Positions 18,799 to 28,994 are shown, counted from the first letter of the stretch. The stretch is 64,000 nucleotides of DNA from Leptolyngbyaceae cyanobacterium (GCA_036703985.1 DATNQN010000057.1:186001-250000), one strand, 5' to 3'. The notes: generated from the letters alone by a model not told the origin. A program made the numbers and translations.

Positions 18799-19743
18799 TC
18801 AATAAAATTTTAATGCCAACTTAAGGTTATTTTTTATTCTGGAAATATATGGAAAAATATTTGCCAATAAAGATTGTTCCTCTTCAATTGGTTTACCTCC
18901 AATAACGTTTTCAAATACAAACTGTTCTATATTTCTATCTCTTACGACAAATGGAGGATGCTCGATATTCCAAATATTAGCAGTTGGTAAGTTAGCCCAA
19001 GGACTTTCCATTAATGTGTGTGTCGCTTCTGGGCCAAATCCTAGATTCGATACGAGGTTGGCGTTAGGTATGATAGAAATGCCACTTTGAGACCAACAGG
19101 CATAAGCCCATTGATAATCCCATGTATCAATAGTACCTTCAAATAAACGATCGAATATGTCTGTCCAGTACTTTTGCTCGGATGGAGATTCCCATAAAGA
19201 ACTAAGTATATCCAGTTTTTTATATTCAGGCCAAGTTTTAATATTGACATCATAATGTTTCCAAGCTCTTCTCCAGGTAGCCCATCCCCAAATATGGATA
19301 TACTTTGTAAACGAATAACTATAATCATTTTGACTGGGATTTGCTAAAAAACTATCCCCGCTGATCATCATGATACGGCGATCGTTACGATAATGGTCAA
19401 GAAGGGTTTGACAAAAATAAAAAAATGATGGCGCTGGTAAACAATCATCTTCTAAGATAATTGCTTCCTCTACTTCTGAAAATACCCAATCTAGTCCACT
19501 GGAAACACGACGTTTACATCCCAAGTTGACTTCTGAATAATTAGTTAAAATTTGGCAATCCCAATCTACCCTATCAATTATTTCTCTAGTTTTTTGACAT
19601 TTTTCTACTTCTTCAGGGACTCGTGGCCCATCGGCAACTACCAGAAGTTTTTTGGGTTTAGCTTGCGCGATCGCTTCAAAAACTACTTTTGTTAGTTCGG
19701 GGCGATTAAAAATGAAAAAAGCAACTGGTGTATCAAGAAACAT
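18799..19743 (-). CDS. Glycosyltransferase-like protein (GT-A fold, hemolysin/HlpA-like)
   Basis: A 314-residue protein with PVAFFIFNRPELTKVV near the N terminus, the metal-site region AIILEDDCLPAPSFF near residue 95, and HIWGWATWRRAW near residue 150. This set is common in bacterial proteins annotated as glycosyltransferase or sugar-transferase family members distantly related to GNT-I. It sits within the polysaccharide cluster. The exact donor and acceptor are unknown. Confidence 0.68.
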   Translation of the reverse strand: MFLDTPVAFFIFNRPELTKVVFEAIAQAKPKKLLVVADGPRVPEEVEKCQKTREIIDRVDWDCQILTNYSEVNLGCKRRVSSGLDWVFSEVEEAIILEDDCLPAPSFFYFCQTLLDHYRNDRRIMMISGDSFLANPSQNDYSYSFTKYIHIWGWATWRRAWKHYDVNIKTWPEYKKLDILSSLWESPSEQKYWTDIFDRLFEGTIDTWDYQWAYACWSQSGISIIPNANLVSNLGFGPEATHTLMESPWANLPTANIWNIEHPPFVVRDRNIEQFVFENVIGGKPIEEEQSLLANIFPYISRIKNNLKLALKFY

Positions 19744-19774
19744 ATAAAAATATTAATTCATTTTAAATAATCGG

Positions 19775-20518
19775 TTAAATCTTGTTTTTGAAAATTAAAG
19801 TATTACAAGATTTTGCGTATAATTGATAATTTTGCTCGTACATATATGAAACTATTTTAGAAAGAGCTAAATTAGATATATCAGAAGCATTTAAATCTTC
19901 TACTAAAACTATTTTTGGCCTATACTTTTCCCAATTGTTAGATATCAAAACTTCATAATCTAATCCTTCAACATCGATGTTCATGAAATCAATTTCTTGA
20001 TAGACGGTTAAGTATTTATCTAAAATATCACTTAATTTATACGTCATTATTTCATACTGTGAAACTATTTTGTATTCCTGCGTAGCATCTCTTTGTTTAG
20101 ATATTTCTTCATTAAAGCTATTTAATGCAGGTTCATTAAATTCATAATAAACTAATGTTTGACAAGTGTTAGAAACGGCAATTTCCAAGTTCATATCATT
20201 TGGCCTAATTTGATTAAATATAGCCATACTTCCTGGTTTTGCATCAATATTAATTCCTTTCCACCCTCGCAAATAAAAATAATAAGTATTAGAAAACTTT
20301 TGCGGATGATGTGCACCCACATCGATATAAAAGCCGTTGCTTTTCCCTGAAAAGAACCTAGATAAAATCATATCTTCTCCTTCTTGAGAAAAAGAAATAT
20401 TGTGATGAGAATACCTATTCTTATAATATAAAAATATTTTATCAGGGTAGAATGCTACATTCCAAACATTTTTTATCCGGTTTAAAGCACCCTTCAATTT
20501 TATTGATATAAAATTCAT
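19775..20518 (-). CDS. FkbM-family SAM-dependent methyltransferase
   Basis: A 247-residue protein with [12 protein letters not shown], the motif [11 protein letters not shown], and [14 protein letters not shown], typical of the subgroup of FkbM methyltransferases found in O-antigen clusters. Its start overlaps the stop of wzt as ATGA, so it is probably translationally coupled to the exporter ATPase. That coupling fits a role in capping or modifying the chain that the Wzt C-terminal domain recognises. Confidence 0.82.
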   Translation of the reverse strand: MNFISIKLKGALNRIKNVWNVAFYPDKIFLYYKNRYSHHNISFSQEGEDMILSRFFSGKSNGFYIDVGAHHPQKFSNTYYFYLRGWKGINIDAKPGSMAIFNQIRPNDMNLEIAVSNTCQTLVYYEFNEPALNSFNEEISKQRDATQEYKIVSQYEIMTYKLSDILDKYLTVYQEIDFMNIDVEGLDYEVLISNNWEKYRPKIVLVEDLNASDISNLALSKIVSYMYEQNYQLYAKSCNTLIFKNKI

Positions 20519-21813
20519 TCCTTAATCCCTCCATTTACTTCTAGTTGCCACTCTCCTTGGAGCAAAACTAACCCTATACCACTATGAAATATACTTCCAT
20601 TACGATAAAAATCTCCAGCCTCAACATCAATAAATCCAATAAAATCTTTTGGCCAATCAGCTTCTACGCCGTTACTTATTATTCTCGCGCCCACAAGATA
20701 TCTGCCTGTAGAGTAAGGAAAGTTTTTAATTTTACATTTTAACTTACCTTGATAACTTGTTAAATTAAATGTTTGGCCAACATAATCACTATATAAAATA
20801 GAAATTGTTTCTCCCAAAATACTATGTATAGATAAGCCAATACTGACGTCTTCAGCTGGTTCTTTAGTACTTATTTCATATTCAAATACTAATACAATTT
20901 CTTCTCCAGAAGACGCCGCTATTATTTGCTCACCCTCCTTATTTTCTAAATAAAAATTAGTGATAATTACTTTTCCAGAACCAGACCTTTCTATATTTCT
21001 AATATCTATGTTTTTCAATCGGTTATCTAAATCTTTTAAATAATAGTTAATACCTAACTTAGATTGACCATCAAACTTTATTTGACCGTAACCTAAAACT
21101 ATAGTTCTAGAACACAGTTTTTCAATGGCAGACATTTGATGGCTAACAAAAATAACTGTTCTGCCTTCTTTGCCTACCTCTTCCATTTTACCCAAGCATT
21201 TTTTTTGGAATTGAGCATCACCTACCGCCAATACTTCATCTACTATTAGAATCTCTGGTTCTAAATGTGCTGCCACGGCAAATGCTAGGCGTACATACAT
21301 CCCTGATGAATACCGCTTTACTGGGGTATCTAAAAATTTTTCTACTTCCGCAAACGCTACAATTTCATCAAATTTATTTTTGATTTCTACCTTGCTCATT
21401 CCCAGAATAGCACCGTTGAGATAGATGTTTTCTCTTCCGGTAAGCTCTGGATGAAAACCGGTTCCCACTTCCAATAAACTAGCTACTCGCCCTTTAATAG
21501 ATATACGACCTGTACTAGGTTCGGTAATGCGGCTTAAAATTTTTAATAGGGTAGATTTTCCTGCTCCATTCCTACCGATAATGCCAACTCGATCGCCTTT
21601 GTGTATATCGAAAGAAACATCCTTCAACGCCCAAAATTCTTCATAAGCAGGGCTAGATATAGTTTGGCGTTTTAATAGGGGTTTTAATAATTGTTGAGTG
21701 GCTGATTTGGCAACTTCAGAAATAGCATCCCGAAAAGATCTGTAGCTCTCTTGTCGATGACCGATAATATATTTTTTACCTAAGTTATCTACGCGAATCA
21801 CGACATCTGACAT
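20515..21813 (-). CDS. wzt: Polysaccharide ABC exporter ATP-binding protein with C-terminal substrate-binding domain (Wzt-like)
   Basis: A 432-residue ATPase. Walker A is GRNGAGKST (residues 80-88), followed by the ELTGRENI Q-loop-region segment, a [12 protein letters not shown] signature, and the Walker B region [12 protein letters not shown]. After about residue 250 comes an extra beta-rich domain of about 170 residues, as in Wzt proteins that read the modified end of the O-antigen before export. With Wzm (27491) it would move the finished lipid-linked chain across the inner membrane. The two exporter genes are separated here by about 5.7 kb of biosynthetic genes. Confidence 0.92.
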   Translation of the reverse strand: MSDVVIRVDNLGKKYIIGHRQESYRSFRDAISEVAKSATQQLLKPLLKRQTISSPAYEEFWALKDVSFDIHKGDRVGIIGRNGAGKSTLLKILSRITEPSTGRISIKGRVASLLEVGTGFHPELTGRENIYLNGAILGMSKVEIKNKFDEIVAFAEVEKFLDTPVKRYSSGMYVRLAFAVAAHLEPEILIVDEVLAVGDAQFQKKCLGKMEEVGKEGRTVIFVSHQMSAIEKLCSRTIVLGYGQIKFDGQSKLGINYYLKDLDNRLKNIDIRNIERSGSGKVIITNFYLENKEGEQIIAASSGEEIVLVFEYEISTKEPAEDVSIGLSIHSILGETISILYSDYVGQTFNLTSYQGKLKCKIKNFPYSTGRYLVGARIISNGVEADWPKDFIGFIDVEAGDFYRNGSIFHSGIGLVLLQGEWQLEVNGGIKE

Positions 21814-21858
21814 AAAGCAAAAAGCCTGTTTTTTATAATTAATTTATCTAGACAGTTT

Positions 21859-22875
21859 TTAGTTTGTAAAACTTTTTTTAACCCCCCATATAAAGCTCCC
21901 GACTATCCCTTTAATTATTCTAAATGAAGGATCGCATTTAAGCAATGTTTTTATTTGATTAAGACTGATGGTAAAATTACCTTGACTTATGTTATGCCGG
22001 ATAACAACTATCGAAAATATTCTTAATTTTTCGGTATGAATTTGAATAAGTTTTGCGGCTATTTTTTCGGGAATATAAGACTGTAAAATTACCAATAACC
22101 TATAACTACTCGTAACTGGTACATCTGATTTAAATAAAGCTGAGGTTCCTGAAATTGAGGTTAATGAACGATAACAAGCTAGTGGCTTAGGTTCGTACCA
22201 GAATGGATAATGTACGGCAATTCGCATCCACATTTCCATATCAAACATATACTCTAATTGTAAAGAAAAGCCACCTAATTTTTCATAGGTACTACGCTTT
22301 ACTACGACAGCAGGACACTGAATAACGCCTGGTCCCAAACGCTCTAGCCAGTCAGAAAGAATACCAGGTGTTCGCATTTCCAGTTCTGATAAGTATTGCC
22401 AATGTCCTTCTTCATCCATATAAATGTAGCGACATAAAGCTGCTCCTACAGATGGCTCTTTTTCTAAGCTCGATCGCAAACGGCTATAAAAACCAGGGAG
22501 AACAATATCGTCATCGTGTAAAATATGAATCCAATGACCGCGAGCGCGGTTAATGCAGGTGTTCCAGTTGCCAACCTGACCTGCGTTAAAAGGTCGTCGG
22601 TAAAAAGACACTCTCCCTTTACCTACTTCTTTCACCAAAGCTTCCACATCAACATCTGGAGAGCAATTATCTACCACTTCGATCTGCATTTCATCCGGGC
22701 CAAGGTCTTGGGCTAGAACGCTTTCTAAAGCTTCTACGAGTAATTTTGTCCGGTTATAAGTAGGAATCATTACCGACCAAAAAGGTCTGTGAATACCCTC
22801 TGAAATAGGTTCTATTTGAGGAAATTCGATCGGTTCCGATAGAGCTATTCGATCCGGTAATTGAATTAAATTCAT
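21859..22875 (-). CDS. GT2-family glycosyltransferase
   Basis: A 338-residue GT-A enzyme with WSVMIPTYNRTKLL, EVVDNCSPDVD and WIHILHDDDIVLPGF, where the last is the metal site. The C-terminal part has a hydrophobic stretch near the end. It is preceded by the FAD oxidoreductase gene in the same operon and probably adds one sugar of the repeat unit. Confidence 0.87.
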   Translation of the reverse strand: MNLIQLPDRIALSEPIEFPQIEPISEGIHRPFWSVMIPTYNRTKLLVEALESVLAQDLGPDEMQIEVVDNCSPDVDVEALVKEVGKGRVSFYRRPFNAGQVGNWNTCINRARGHWIHILHDDDIVLPGFYSRLRSSLEKEPSVGAALCRYIYMDEEGHWQYLSELEMRTPGILSDWLERLGPGVIQCPAVVVKRSTYEKLGGFSLQLEYMFDMEMWMRIAVHYPFWYEPKPLACYRSLTSISGTSALFKSDVPVTSSYRLLVILQSYIPEKIAAKLIQIHTEKLRIFSIVVIRHNISQGNFTISLNQIKTLLKCDPSFRIIKGIVGSFIWGVKKSFTN

Positions 22876-22888
22876 CTTTTATTTATAT

Positions 22889-24193
22889 TTACGCTTGCAC
22901 GAAGTTTTGAACTGCTCTTTCGGCTGCTCGCCATCCACTGAGAATACTGTCATCCGTCCAATAGTATGCCCATTCGCCGTACCGTCCGCAACAAGCAATG
23001 CCTTGCTCTGCCAAATAGCTTTGCACGATCGCTAAATTCGTTGCCCGATTTAGGTCGAATAACACATTAGCATAGGGAATGCGCTGCTCTTGAGCGACGA
23101 GAATGCGATCGCTCTTCTCCAGCAAACCAATACGAATCATATCTTCGATCGATCGATTCAGCACATCCTCACAAGGTAAGGGACGATACTTGGTATGATA
23201 AACTTCCACCTGAATGCTCCCGCAACCGGGCGGAACATTATTGGGTGAAAGGCGATGGGGAAAATTACCGCGAGAAAAGATAATATCCTCATCGTAAAAA
23301 TACATCCACTGAGCGTCCGGAAAAACTTCTTCTCTTTCAATTCCTACATTTACCAGTACCAAAGAAGTACAAACTAATTTTTCAGATGCTTCCGCTACTT
23401 GTGAAGGTACATCTTTAATTCGACGAACTAATTCTGGCAATGGTAATGATGAAATTAACACTTCAAAATTCGCTTTTTTGCCATTCGCAAACTCTAACTC
23501 TCTTCTTCGCAAATCTACGCTCACCAGTTCGTGATTCAAGTGTACTTCTTGTACGACAGATACCGCTTGAACGTAAGCGCCAAAACCACCCTTTAAGGGA
23601 TAGCGAAAGTGAGTCAGATAATGGTGATTTTCCTGATGAGAAGTTAAAGCACCTCGCACCACTTCTTCTAATTTTGGGGGGTACATTCTAGGGCCAACCC
23701 AATCGACAGACATATTGCTGGCTTCAGTTGTCCAATACTTGCGAGTGTACCGAAAAGTGAACTCTTCGCTAAAAGTACGACCTAATCCTTGATAGCACCA
23801 ATCAGCATAAGTTTTGATTTCTGGTTGCTCTTCGTATTGAGCTTTCACAAAATCAACGATACAACGCTCTATTAACTCTACTGGCAACCCGTACAAATTG
23901 CATTGCGCTGGATGCCTTACCCAATAATTTTGCCAGTAATTAGTAACAAGTGCATCTTGCTCCAAGAATTGATCGTTAACTGCTTTCGCAAACAAATCCT
24001 TTATTTGTTGATTTTTAGTAAATGATACGTGCGGCCCTTCATCAAATATAAATCTATCTACTTCATGGGTAGCCGCATGACCTCCTAAATAAGAATTTTT
24101 TTCATATAAATCAACTTGACAACCAATTTGAAGAGCGCGTTGCGCTGCGGCTAACCCAGCTAACCCACCACCGAGAATAGCTACTTGCTGCAT
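22889..24193 (-). CDS. FAD/NAD(P)-binding oxidoreductase (protoporphyrinogen oxidase / UDP-galactopyranose mutase-like fold)
   Basis: A 434-residue flavoprotein. The dinucleotide-binding motif VAILGGGLAGLAAA starts at residue 4, followed by DLYEKNSYLGGHA. Proteins of this family occur in glycan clusters, and some are UDP-galactopyranose mutases, but I do not see enough to claim that reaction. I chose the ATG at 24193 because it directly precedes the FAD motif and overlaps the previous stop as TAATG. The longer frame to 24250 would run 58 bases into the upstream gene. Confidence 0.78.
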   Translation of the reverse strand: MQQVAILGGGLAGLAAAQRALQIGCQVDLYEKNSYLGGHAATHEVDRFIFDEGPHVSFTKNQQIKDLFAKAVNDQFLEQDALVTNYWQNYWVRHPAQCNLYGLPVELIERCIVDFVKAQYEEQPEIKTYADWCYQGLGRTFSEEFTFRYTRKYWTTEASNMSVDWVGPRMYPPKLEEVVRGALTSHQENHHYLTHFRYPLKGGFGAYVQAVSVVQEVHLNHELVSVDLRRRELEFANGKKANFEVLISSLPLPELVRRIKDVPSQVAEASEKLVCTSLVLVNVGIEREEVFPDAQWMYFYDEDIIFSRGNFPHRLSPNNVPPGCGSIQVEVYHTKYRPLPCEDVLNRSIEDMIRIGLLEKSDRILVAQEQRIPYANVLFDLNRATNLAIVQSYLAEQGIACCGRYGEWAYYWTDDSILSGWRAAERAVQNFVQA

Positions 24194-25059
24194 TAACCTA
24201 CCTCTGGTAAAAGTCGATTTATGATGTAGTCTTCTATAGATGATTCCCAAGAGCGCATCTGGTTTAGGTTTCTTAGTTTTAGATAGAAGTTATCCAGTGC
24301 TTCCCAAGCTGGTACGGGAGCCGGACGAGGAAAAGCATCCGAACCTACAGGGAAAACTTCGGTTTTCACCCCAAGTAATTCCACTATTTTCTTTACATAT
24401 TCGTAACGAGAGGCAAATCCTACATTTGCTACATGGTATAGACCAAATGCTTCCGATTCGATCAAATTAAGGATTTGTTTTGCTAAATCAGCAGTGTAAG
24501 TTGGAGAACCAAATTTATCTTTTGCACTGACTATTTTAGGTTTAGCAATTGCTTCCCGTCGCCTTGCTTCTACAAAATTACGTCTATGAGATGCCTTGCC
24601 ACCAAATAACCATCCCGGTCGAATGATAAAGTAATCTTTGCAGAGATCGGCAACAATACGTTCGCCTAAATATTTACTTTTGTGATAGTGAGTGCGTGGT
24701 GCTGGCGAATCTATTTCGGTGTAAGGTTCGCCCTTGGTTCCGTCAAAAACTCCACAACTACTTATATAGACAAGTATTGAATCTACTTTTCTACAAGCAA
24801 GAGCAATATTCCAAGTGCCAACCGTGTTGATCGAATGAGCTAAATTTGGATCTCGTTCGCATTCATCAACGTTAGTAATTGCTGCGGTATGAATGACACA
24901 ATGAGGGCGCTCTGAAGTTATTACCTGTTTGACTTTAGCAAGGTCTTGGATATCTAGTGAAACTCGTGGCATCGGAACCACGTCTATGTCGCTAATTTGA
25001 AATAGATCGCACAGATCGCTACCCAGCATTCCTTCAGCGCCCGTGACAAGGACTTTCAT
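24193..25059 (-). CDS. RmlD-like sugar nucleotide reductase (SDR family)
   Basis: A 288-residue extended SDR enzyme. It has the NAD(P) motif GAEGMLG at residues 7-13, an HTAAITNVDECE segment like RmlD, the catalytic YHKSK around residue 130, and RPGWLFGG. The family reduces the 4-keto group of deoxysugar nucleotides, classically dTDP-4-keto-rhamnose. Here rmlA and rmlB are absent, while CDP-glucose genes (rfbF, rfbG) lie directly upstream, so the substrate is more likely a CDP-linked 4-keto-6-deoxyhexose. That is an inference. Confidence 0.82.
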   Translation of the reverse strand: MKVLVTGAEGMLGSDLCDLFQISDIDVVPMPRVSLDIQDLAKVKQVITSERPHCVIHTAAITNVDECERDPNLAHSINTVGTWNIALACRKVDSILVYISSCGVFDGTKGEPYTEIDSPAPRTHYHKSKYLGERIVADLCKDYFIIRPGWLFGGKASHRRNFVEARRREAIAKPKIVSAKDKFGSPTYTADLAKQILNLIESEAFGLYHVANVGFASRYEYVKKIVELLGVKTEVFPVGSDAFPRPAPVPAWEALDNFYLKLRNLNQMRSWESSIEDYIINRLLPEVG

Positions 25060-25074
25060 CGGTTCTCCTAACTT

Positions 25075-25524
25075 TTATCTATGCTTTAATGACCAATCGT
25101 AAGGAATAGAATTGTCAAAAGGATCTAGGCGAACAATTTCATCAGGACGATGGGGTATCGTAGCGCAATTAGCAACAATTGCTGGTACGATTCCTACTCC
25201 TTTAAAACCATTCCAGATTCCAAATGGTATTTTTACTAAGGCGTAATTTGAATCGCCGAGGAAAATTTCTTGTAAGTTTCCTTTAGTAGGTGAATCTGAG
25301 CGATCGTCGTATAATACTAGTTTGATCGTACCTGATACTACAGCATAGTTAAGGGTCATTTCTTTATGCAGGTGCCATCCCTTAATAACGTTAGGATACA
25401 CTACAGAAAAATAAATTTCTCCAAATTTTTCAAAGTGTGGATCGTCGCAACGCATCATGTGCATTACTTTGCCACGTTCATCAGAAATTTGTTTTAGGGG
25501 ATGAATCAAAACGCCATCAATCAT
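25075..25524 (-). CDS. RmlC-like cupin, sugar nucleotide 3,5-epimerase family
   Basis: A 149-residue single-domain cupin. The segment KGWHLHKEMTLNYAVVSG carries the histidines of the RmlC active-site region, and VKIPFGIWNGFKG is typical of dTDP-4-dehydrorhamnose 3,5-epimerases. It is shorter than classical RmlC (about 180 residues). Its place between rfbG and the RmlD-like gene suggests that it epimerises the 4-keto-6-deoxy intermediate made by RfbG. Confidence 0.8.
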   Translation of the reverse strand: MIDGVLIHPLKQISDERGKVMHMMRCDDPHFEKFGEIYFSVVYPNVIKGWHLHKEMTLNYAVVSGTIKLVLYDDRSDSPTKGNLQEIFLGDSNYALVKIPFGIWNGFKGVGIVPAIVANCATIPHRPDEIVRLDPFDNSIPYDWSLKHR

Positions 25525-25567
25525 GTTAGTTAAATTGCTAGTAATTGTTTGGGTGGTATATATTGAT

Positions 25568-26563
25568 TTATTTCGTCATTGTGAGAAAATCTTTGTACCA
25601 TGAGATCGTCTCTAGCAAGCCTTTTTCCAAGCTGAAAATAGGTTGCCATTGTAATAAATTACGTGCTTTTTCAGCCGCCAGATATTGAGAACGAATCTCT
25701 GCTTTAGCTTGATTGCGAATATCCAGTTTGATATGTTCGCAATTCATTAGTTGTTGGATAACTTTTACTAGCTCCAGAACTGTCATCGGTGATTCTAAAC
25801 TGAAGTTAAATCCTTGACCTTGGACTTGGAAATCTGTCAAGCATTCTGCCAAGCGGATGTATGCTTGGGTTACATCTTTTACATAGATATAATCTCTGAC
25901 ATAAGTGCCGTCACTGCGGATAATGGGCGCTTCTCCTTGCAGAAAAGAACGAATGGTTCCCGGTACAATTCGACTCCAGTTTAAATCGGCTCCACCATAT
26001 ATATTCCCACAGCGAGCGATCGCAACTGGCATTCCATAAGTATGGTAATAAGTTTGGGAGATTAAGTCGGTACAAGATTTGGAAACATCGTAAGGATGTC
26101 TTCCTAACAAAGGCATATCCTCTTTATATGGCAGTACTTCGCTATCGCCGTAAGCTTTATCGCTGGAAGCAATTACTACCCGTTTGACTAAATTGCTGTG
26201 AATGCGGCAAGCTTCTAGCAGATTATAAGTGCCACGAATATTCGCTTCAAAAGTAGGTAAAGGACTGCGATTAGCAGCGCCTACAATTGTTTGGGCTCCT
26301 AAATGAAAAACTGTATCGATTTCGTGTTTGTTAATTGCTCGTTCCAAGGTACTGAAATCTTCCAGACTACCCCTGATTGCGGAAATTCGATCGATATCGC
26401 CGCTGCGGTAAAGTTCTGATTGGGGGTCGCCATCGTGAATTAAAGCTATGACATCAGCACCTTTTGTTAATAGTTCTTTTACTAACCAGGAACCGACTAT
26501 TCCCGTCGCGCCAGTTATAAAAACGCGCTTACCTTGCCAAAAATAAGTATCTAATCTTTCCAT
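25568..26563 (-). CDS. rfbG: CDP-glucose 4,6-dehydratase
   Basis: A 331-residue extended SDR enzyme that converts CDP-glucose to CDP-4-keto-6-deoxyglucose. Visible motifs are FITGATGIVGSWL (NAD binding), SSDKAYG, the catalytic YDVSKSCTD, and GNIYGGADLNWSRIVPGT, which is typical of RfbG. I chose the ATG at 26563, because the longer frame to 26635 lies entirely inside rfbF; the remaining overlap with rfbF is 13 bases. It acts directly after RfbF. Confidence 0.92.
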   Translation of the reverse strand: MERLDTYFWQGKRVFITGATGIVGSWLVKELLTKGADVIALIHDGDPQSELYRSGDIDRISAIRGSLEDFSTLERAINKHEIDTVFHLGAQTIVGAANRSPLPTFEANIRGTYNLLEACRIHSNLVKRVVIASSDKAYGDSEVLPYKEDMPLLGRHPYDVSKSCTDLISQTYYHTYGMPVAIARCGNIYGGADLNWSRIVPGTIRSFLQGEAPIIRSDGTYVRDYIYVKDVTQAYIRLAECLTDFQVQGQGFNFSLESPMTVLELVKVIQQLMNCEHIKLDIRNQAKAEIRSQYLAAEKARNLLQWQPIFSLEKGLLETISWYKDFLTMTK

Positions 26564-27324
26564 ACTTTCCAAGGTGCTTTTTCTTCCTGCCACAAGCTTT
26601 CTAGTAACCGAACGTCCCGCAGGGTATCCATACACTGCCAGAAATCATTATGGCGATAAGCTACTAATTGTCCATCTTTTGCTAGTTCTTCCAAAGGCTC
26701 TTTTTCAAAAAGCGTATCATCTCCTTTAATATATTTAGCAACTTGTGGTTCAAGCACAAAAAAGCCCCCATTAATCCAGCCTTCACCAATTTGGGGTTTT
26801 TCTTCAAAATGGGCTACTAAGTTTCCATTAAAACTAATACCACCAAAGCGAGCAGGTGGACGTACCGCCGTTACCGTTGCTAAACATCCATGACTGCGAT
26901 GGAATTCTAGCAATCTTTTGATGTCTACATTAGCTACTCCATCGCCGTATGTGAGCATGAAGGTTTCATTGCCGATGAATTCAGCAATTCTTTTAACTCT
27001 TCCTCCTGTTTGAGTGGATAATCCTGTATCTAGTAAGTGAACAGTCCAGTCTTCAGAATTTTGGTTGCGAACTGTGACTTCACCAGTGTTTAACTGAACT
27101 GTTAAACTGCTAGCACGGTAGCAATAATTAATAAAATAATCTTTGATTTGTTCGCCTTTATAACCCAAACCAATCGTAAATTCAGTAAAACCGCTAGCCG
27201 CATAAATTTTCATTATATGCCAAAGAATTGGCCGTCCACCAATTTCGACCAACGGTTTTGGTTTAATTGTGGTTTCTTCTTGAAGACGAGTTCCAAAGCC
27301 ACCTGCCAAAATAGCAACTTTCAT
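26551..27324 (-). CDS. rfbF: Glucose-1-phosphate cytidylyltransferase
   Basis: A 257-residue nucleotidyltransferase that makes CDP-glucose from CTP and glucose 1-phosphate. The start MKVAILAGGFGTRLQEETT is the nucleotide-binding loop, followed by KPKPLVEIGGRPILWH, LTYGDGVANVD and INGGFFVLEP, and the DFWQCMDTLRD stretch near the C terminus. All are characteristic of RfbF. It is the first enzyme of the CDP-6-deoxysugar route in this cluster and follows wzm after a 166-base gap. Confidence 0.95.
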   Translation of the reverse strand: MKVAILAGGFGTRLQEETTIKPKPLVEIGGRPILWHIMKIYAASGFTEFTIGLGYKGEQIKDYFINYCYRASSLTVQLNTGEVTVRNQNSEDWTVHLLDTGLSTQTGGRVKRIAEFIGNETFMLTYGDGVANVDIKRLLEFHRSHGCLATVTAVRPPARFGGISFNGNLVAHFEEKPQIGEGWINGGFFVLEPQVAKYIKGDDTLFEKEPLEELAKDGQLVAYRHNDFWQCMDTLRDVRLLESLWQEEKAPWKVWKD

Positions 27325-27490
27325 TTTGTCCTTTTTTTGGTAGTATTTCCTCTATTAACTTTATGCCAAATTTTATTGATTATAGTTAGTTTAAACAATT
27401 ATTATCCAGTATATTTTAATGATTTATATTGCTAGGATTCGAGCTAAGAAATTATTCGATATACTTATTTATCTTTATCTTTACTCCTAT

Positions 27491-28324
27491 TTAAATTACA
27501 TCAGCAAACGTTCTTTCTGTCTTGCGAAAATACCAAATACCACTTAGGAACAAAAATCCCACTAACAACAAAGATAAACTAAATCCCGGCCAATAAATAC
27601 TTGAGTTACTACCTAAAATTGCCCAACGAAAGCCGTCAATTACTCCCACCATTGGGTTTAAAGAGTAAATTAATCGCCATTTTTCTGGCACGATAGTACT
27701 GCTAAAACCTACTGGGGAAACGTACAAGCCAAATTGGACAATAAACGGCACTATATATCGGAAGTCACGATATTTCACATTGAGGGAGGATAACCATAAA
27801 CCACCTCCCATTGCGGCAGCAAATGCGATCGCAATAAATAATGGTAACGTTAATATCCGCCAATCTGGTACAAAATTATACCAAGCCATCAAGCCCAGTA
27901 GGATGATACCGGAAATCATGAAATCTACAAAGCTTACTATGACGGCGCTGGCGGGTACGATTAAGCGAGGAAAGTAAACTTTAGAAATTAGATTGGCGTT
28001 ACCAATCAAACTGTTGCTACATTCGGAAAGGGCATTGGCAAAGAATTGCCAGGGTAGCATAGCGGAGAAAACCAGAATTGGATAAGGGACGCCTTCTGAG
28101 GGTAACTTAGCTAAATTGCCAAACACTACCGTAAAAACCACCATTGTTAAAAATGGTCGAATTAATGCCCAAGCAATACCGATCGCAGTTTGTTTATAGC
28201 GTACCAGAATATCTCGCCACGCCAGGAAGTAAAACAACTCCCGATAGCGCCATAAGTCTTTCCAATATTGCTTTTCAGTGCGACCGGCTTCGATAATTAA
28301 TTCTGTTTGACTCTGATAACTCAT
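27491..28324 (-). CDS. wzm: Polysaccharide ABC exporter permease (Wzm-like, ABC-2 type)
   Basis: A 277-residue membrane protein with about six helices, of which FLTMVVFTVVFGNL and the pair near residues 140-190 are clear. The segments AWRDILVRYKQTAIGIAWA near the N terminus and NPMVGVIDGFRWAIL near the C terminus are family hallmarks. It is the membrane partner of Wzt at 20515. I chose the ATG at 28324; a TTG start six codons upstream is less likely. It is the first gene of the 16 kb minus-strand run. Confidence 0.92.
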   Translation of the reverse strand: MSYQSQTELIIEAGRTEKQYWKDLWRYRELFYFLAWRDILVRYKQTAIGIAWALIRPFLTMVVFTVVFGNLAKLPSEGVPYPILVFSAMLPWQFFANALSECSNSLIGNANLISKVYFPRLIVPASAVIVSFVDFMISGIILLGLMAWYNFVPDWRILTLPLFIAIAFAAAMGGGLWLSSLNVKYRDFRYIVPFIVQFGLYVSPVGFSSTIVPEKWRLIYSLNPMVGVIDGFRWAILGSNSSIYWPGFSLSLLLVGFLFLSGIWYFRKTERTFADVI

Positions 28325-28619
28325 AAATTTAATCAAGCACAACCATAGGGATTAACTTTTTAAGTTGAAGGCGAAGCAATCGATCGCATTTCACACCACT
28401 AACCATAACAGGTTGGCTAGTTAATGTAACTTTTACAACACCTTTTTTAGATAGGCAATTCTAAAAGTCCGGGTGTTGTAGAGTCTCGGCTGACTCGTAA
28501 AGTTCCCCTATCCCACACTTAAGATATCACTCCTGGCAAGACCGTCAAGTTTGTTAAACAAGAGATTGACTGCTGCCTTTCGTACTGCCGTCAAGATACA
28601 AATTTTTTTCGCATCTATC

Positions 28620-28994
28620 TTAGGGAGTAGAGGTATTCGTGGGTTGGCTTGGTGGCAACTTACACTTAACTTCAATTTCAAAATTGCTTTCTGCGGAACC
28701 TTCAGTTAAAAAGGGAATACCTGTTTTTCCACCCAGCTTAATACCAAATTTAATCGTGACTTCTTCTACTTCCGCATCCGTAAAATTCTTGAAAGCGCCT
28801 AGCACAAATTTGGTATAACTGCGAATTTGTTTGTGAACTTGCTGGATGTCTACCACAGGTAGTCCAACACCGCGAGTTATAGGTTCATCATCTTCGAGTT
28901 CTGGGACATCGTATTCTGTGTCTGACGGTTGGATGAAAAGTTCGTACTCCGTACCGTCTTCTTCTTTGACGAGTAGGCGTTCTACTTCTGACAT
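28620..28994 (-). CDS. Trypco1-like (CU044_2847 family) protein
   Basis: A 124-residue protein with a beta-rich N-terminal part (ERLLVKEEDGTEYELFIQ), an acidic middle, a helical stretch IQQVHKQIRSYTKFVLGAF, and a C-terminal part EVTIKFGIKLGGKTGIPF. I recognise this as the trypsin-co-occurring domain 1 pattern, found beside trypsin-like, caspase-like and NTPase effectors in bacterial conflict systems. It is divergent from the caspase-nSTAND-WD40 gene with only 75 bases between them, so they probably share a control region. Assignment is by pattern and context; no catalytic residues are expected. Confidence 0.7.
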   Translation of the reverse strand: MSEVERLLVKEEDGTEYELFIQPSDTEYDVPELEDDEPITRGVGLPVVDIQQVHKQIRSYTKFVLGAFKNFTDAEVEEVTIKFGIKLGGKTGIPFLTEGSAESNFEIEVKCKLPPSQPTNTSTP

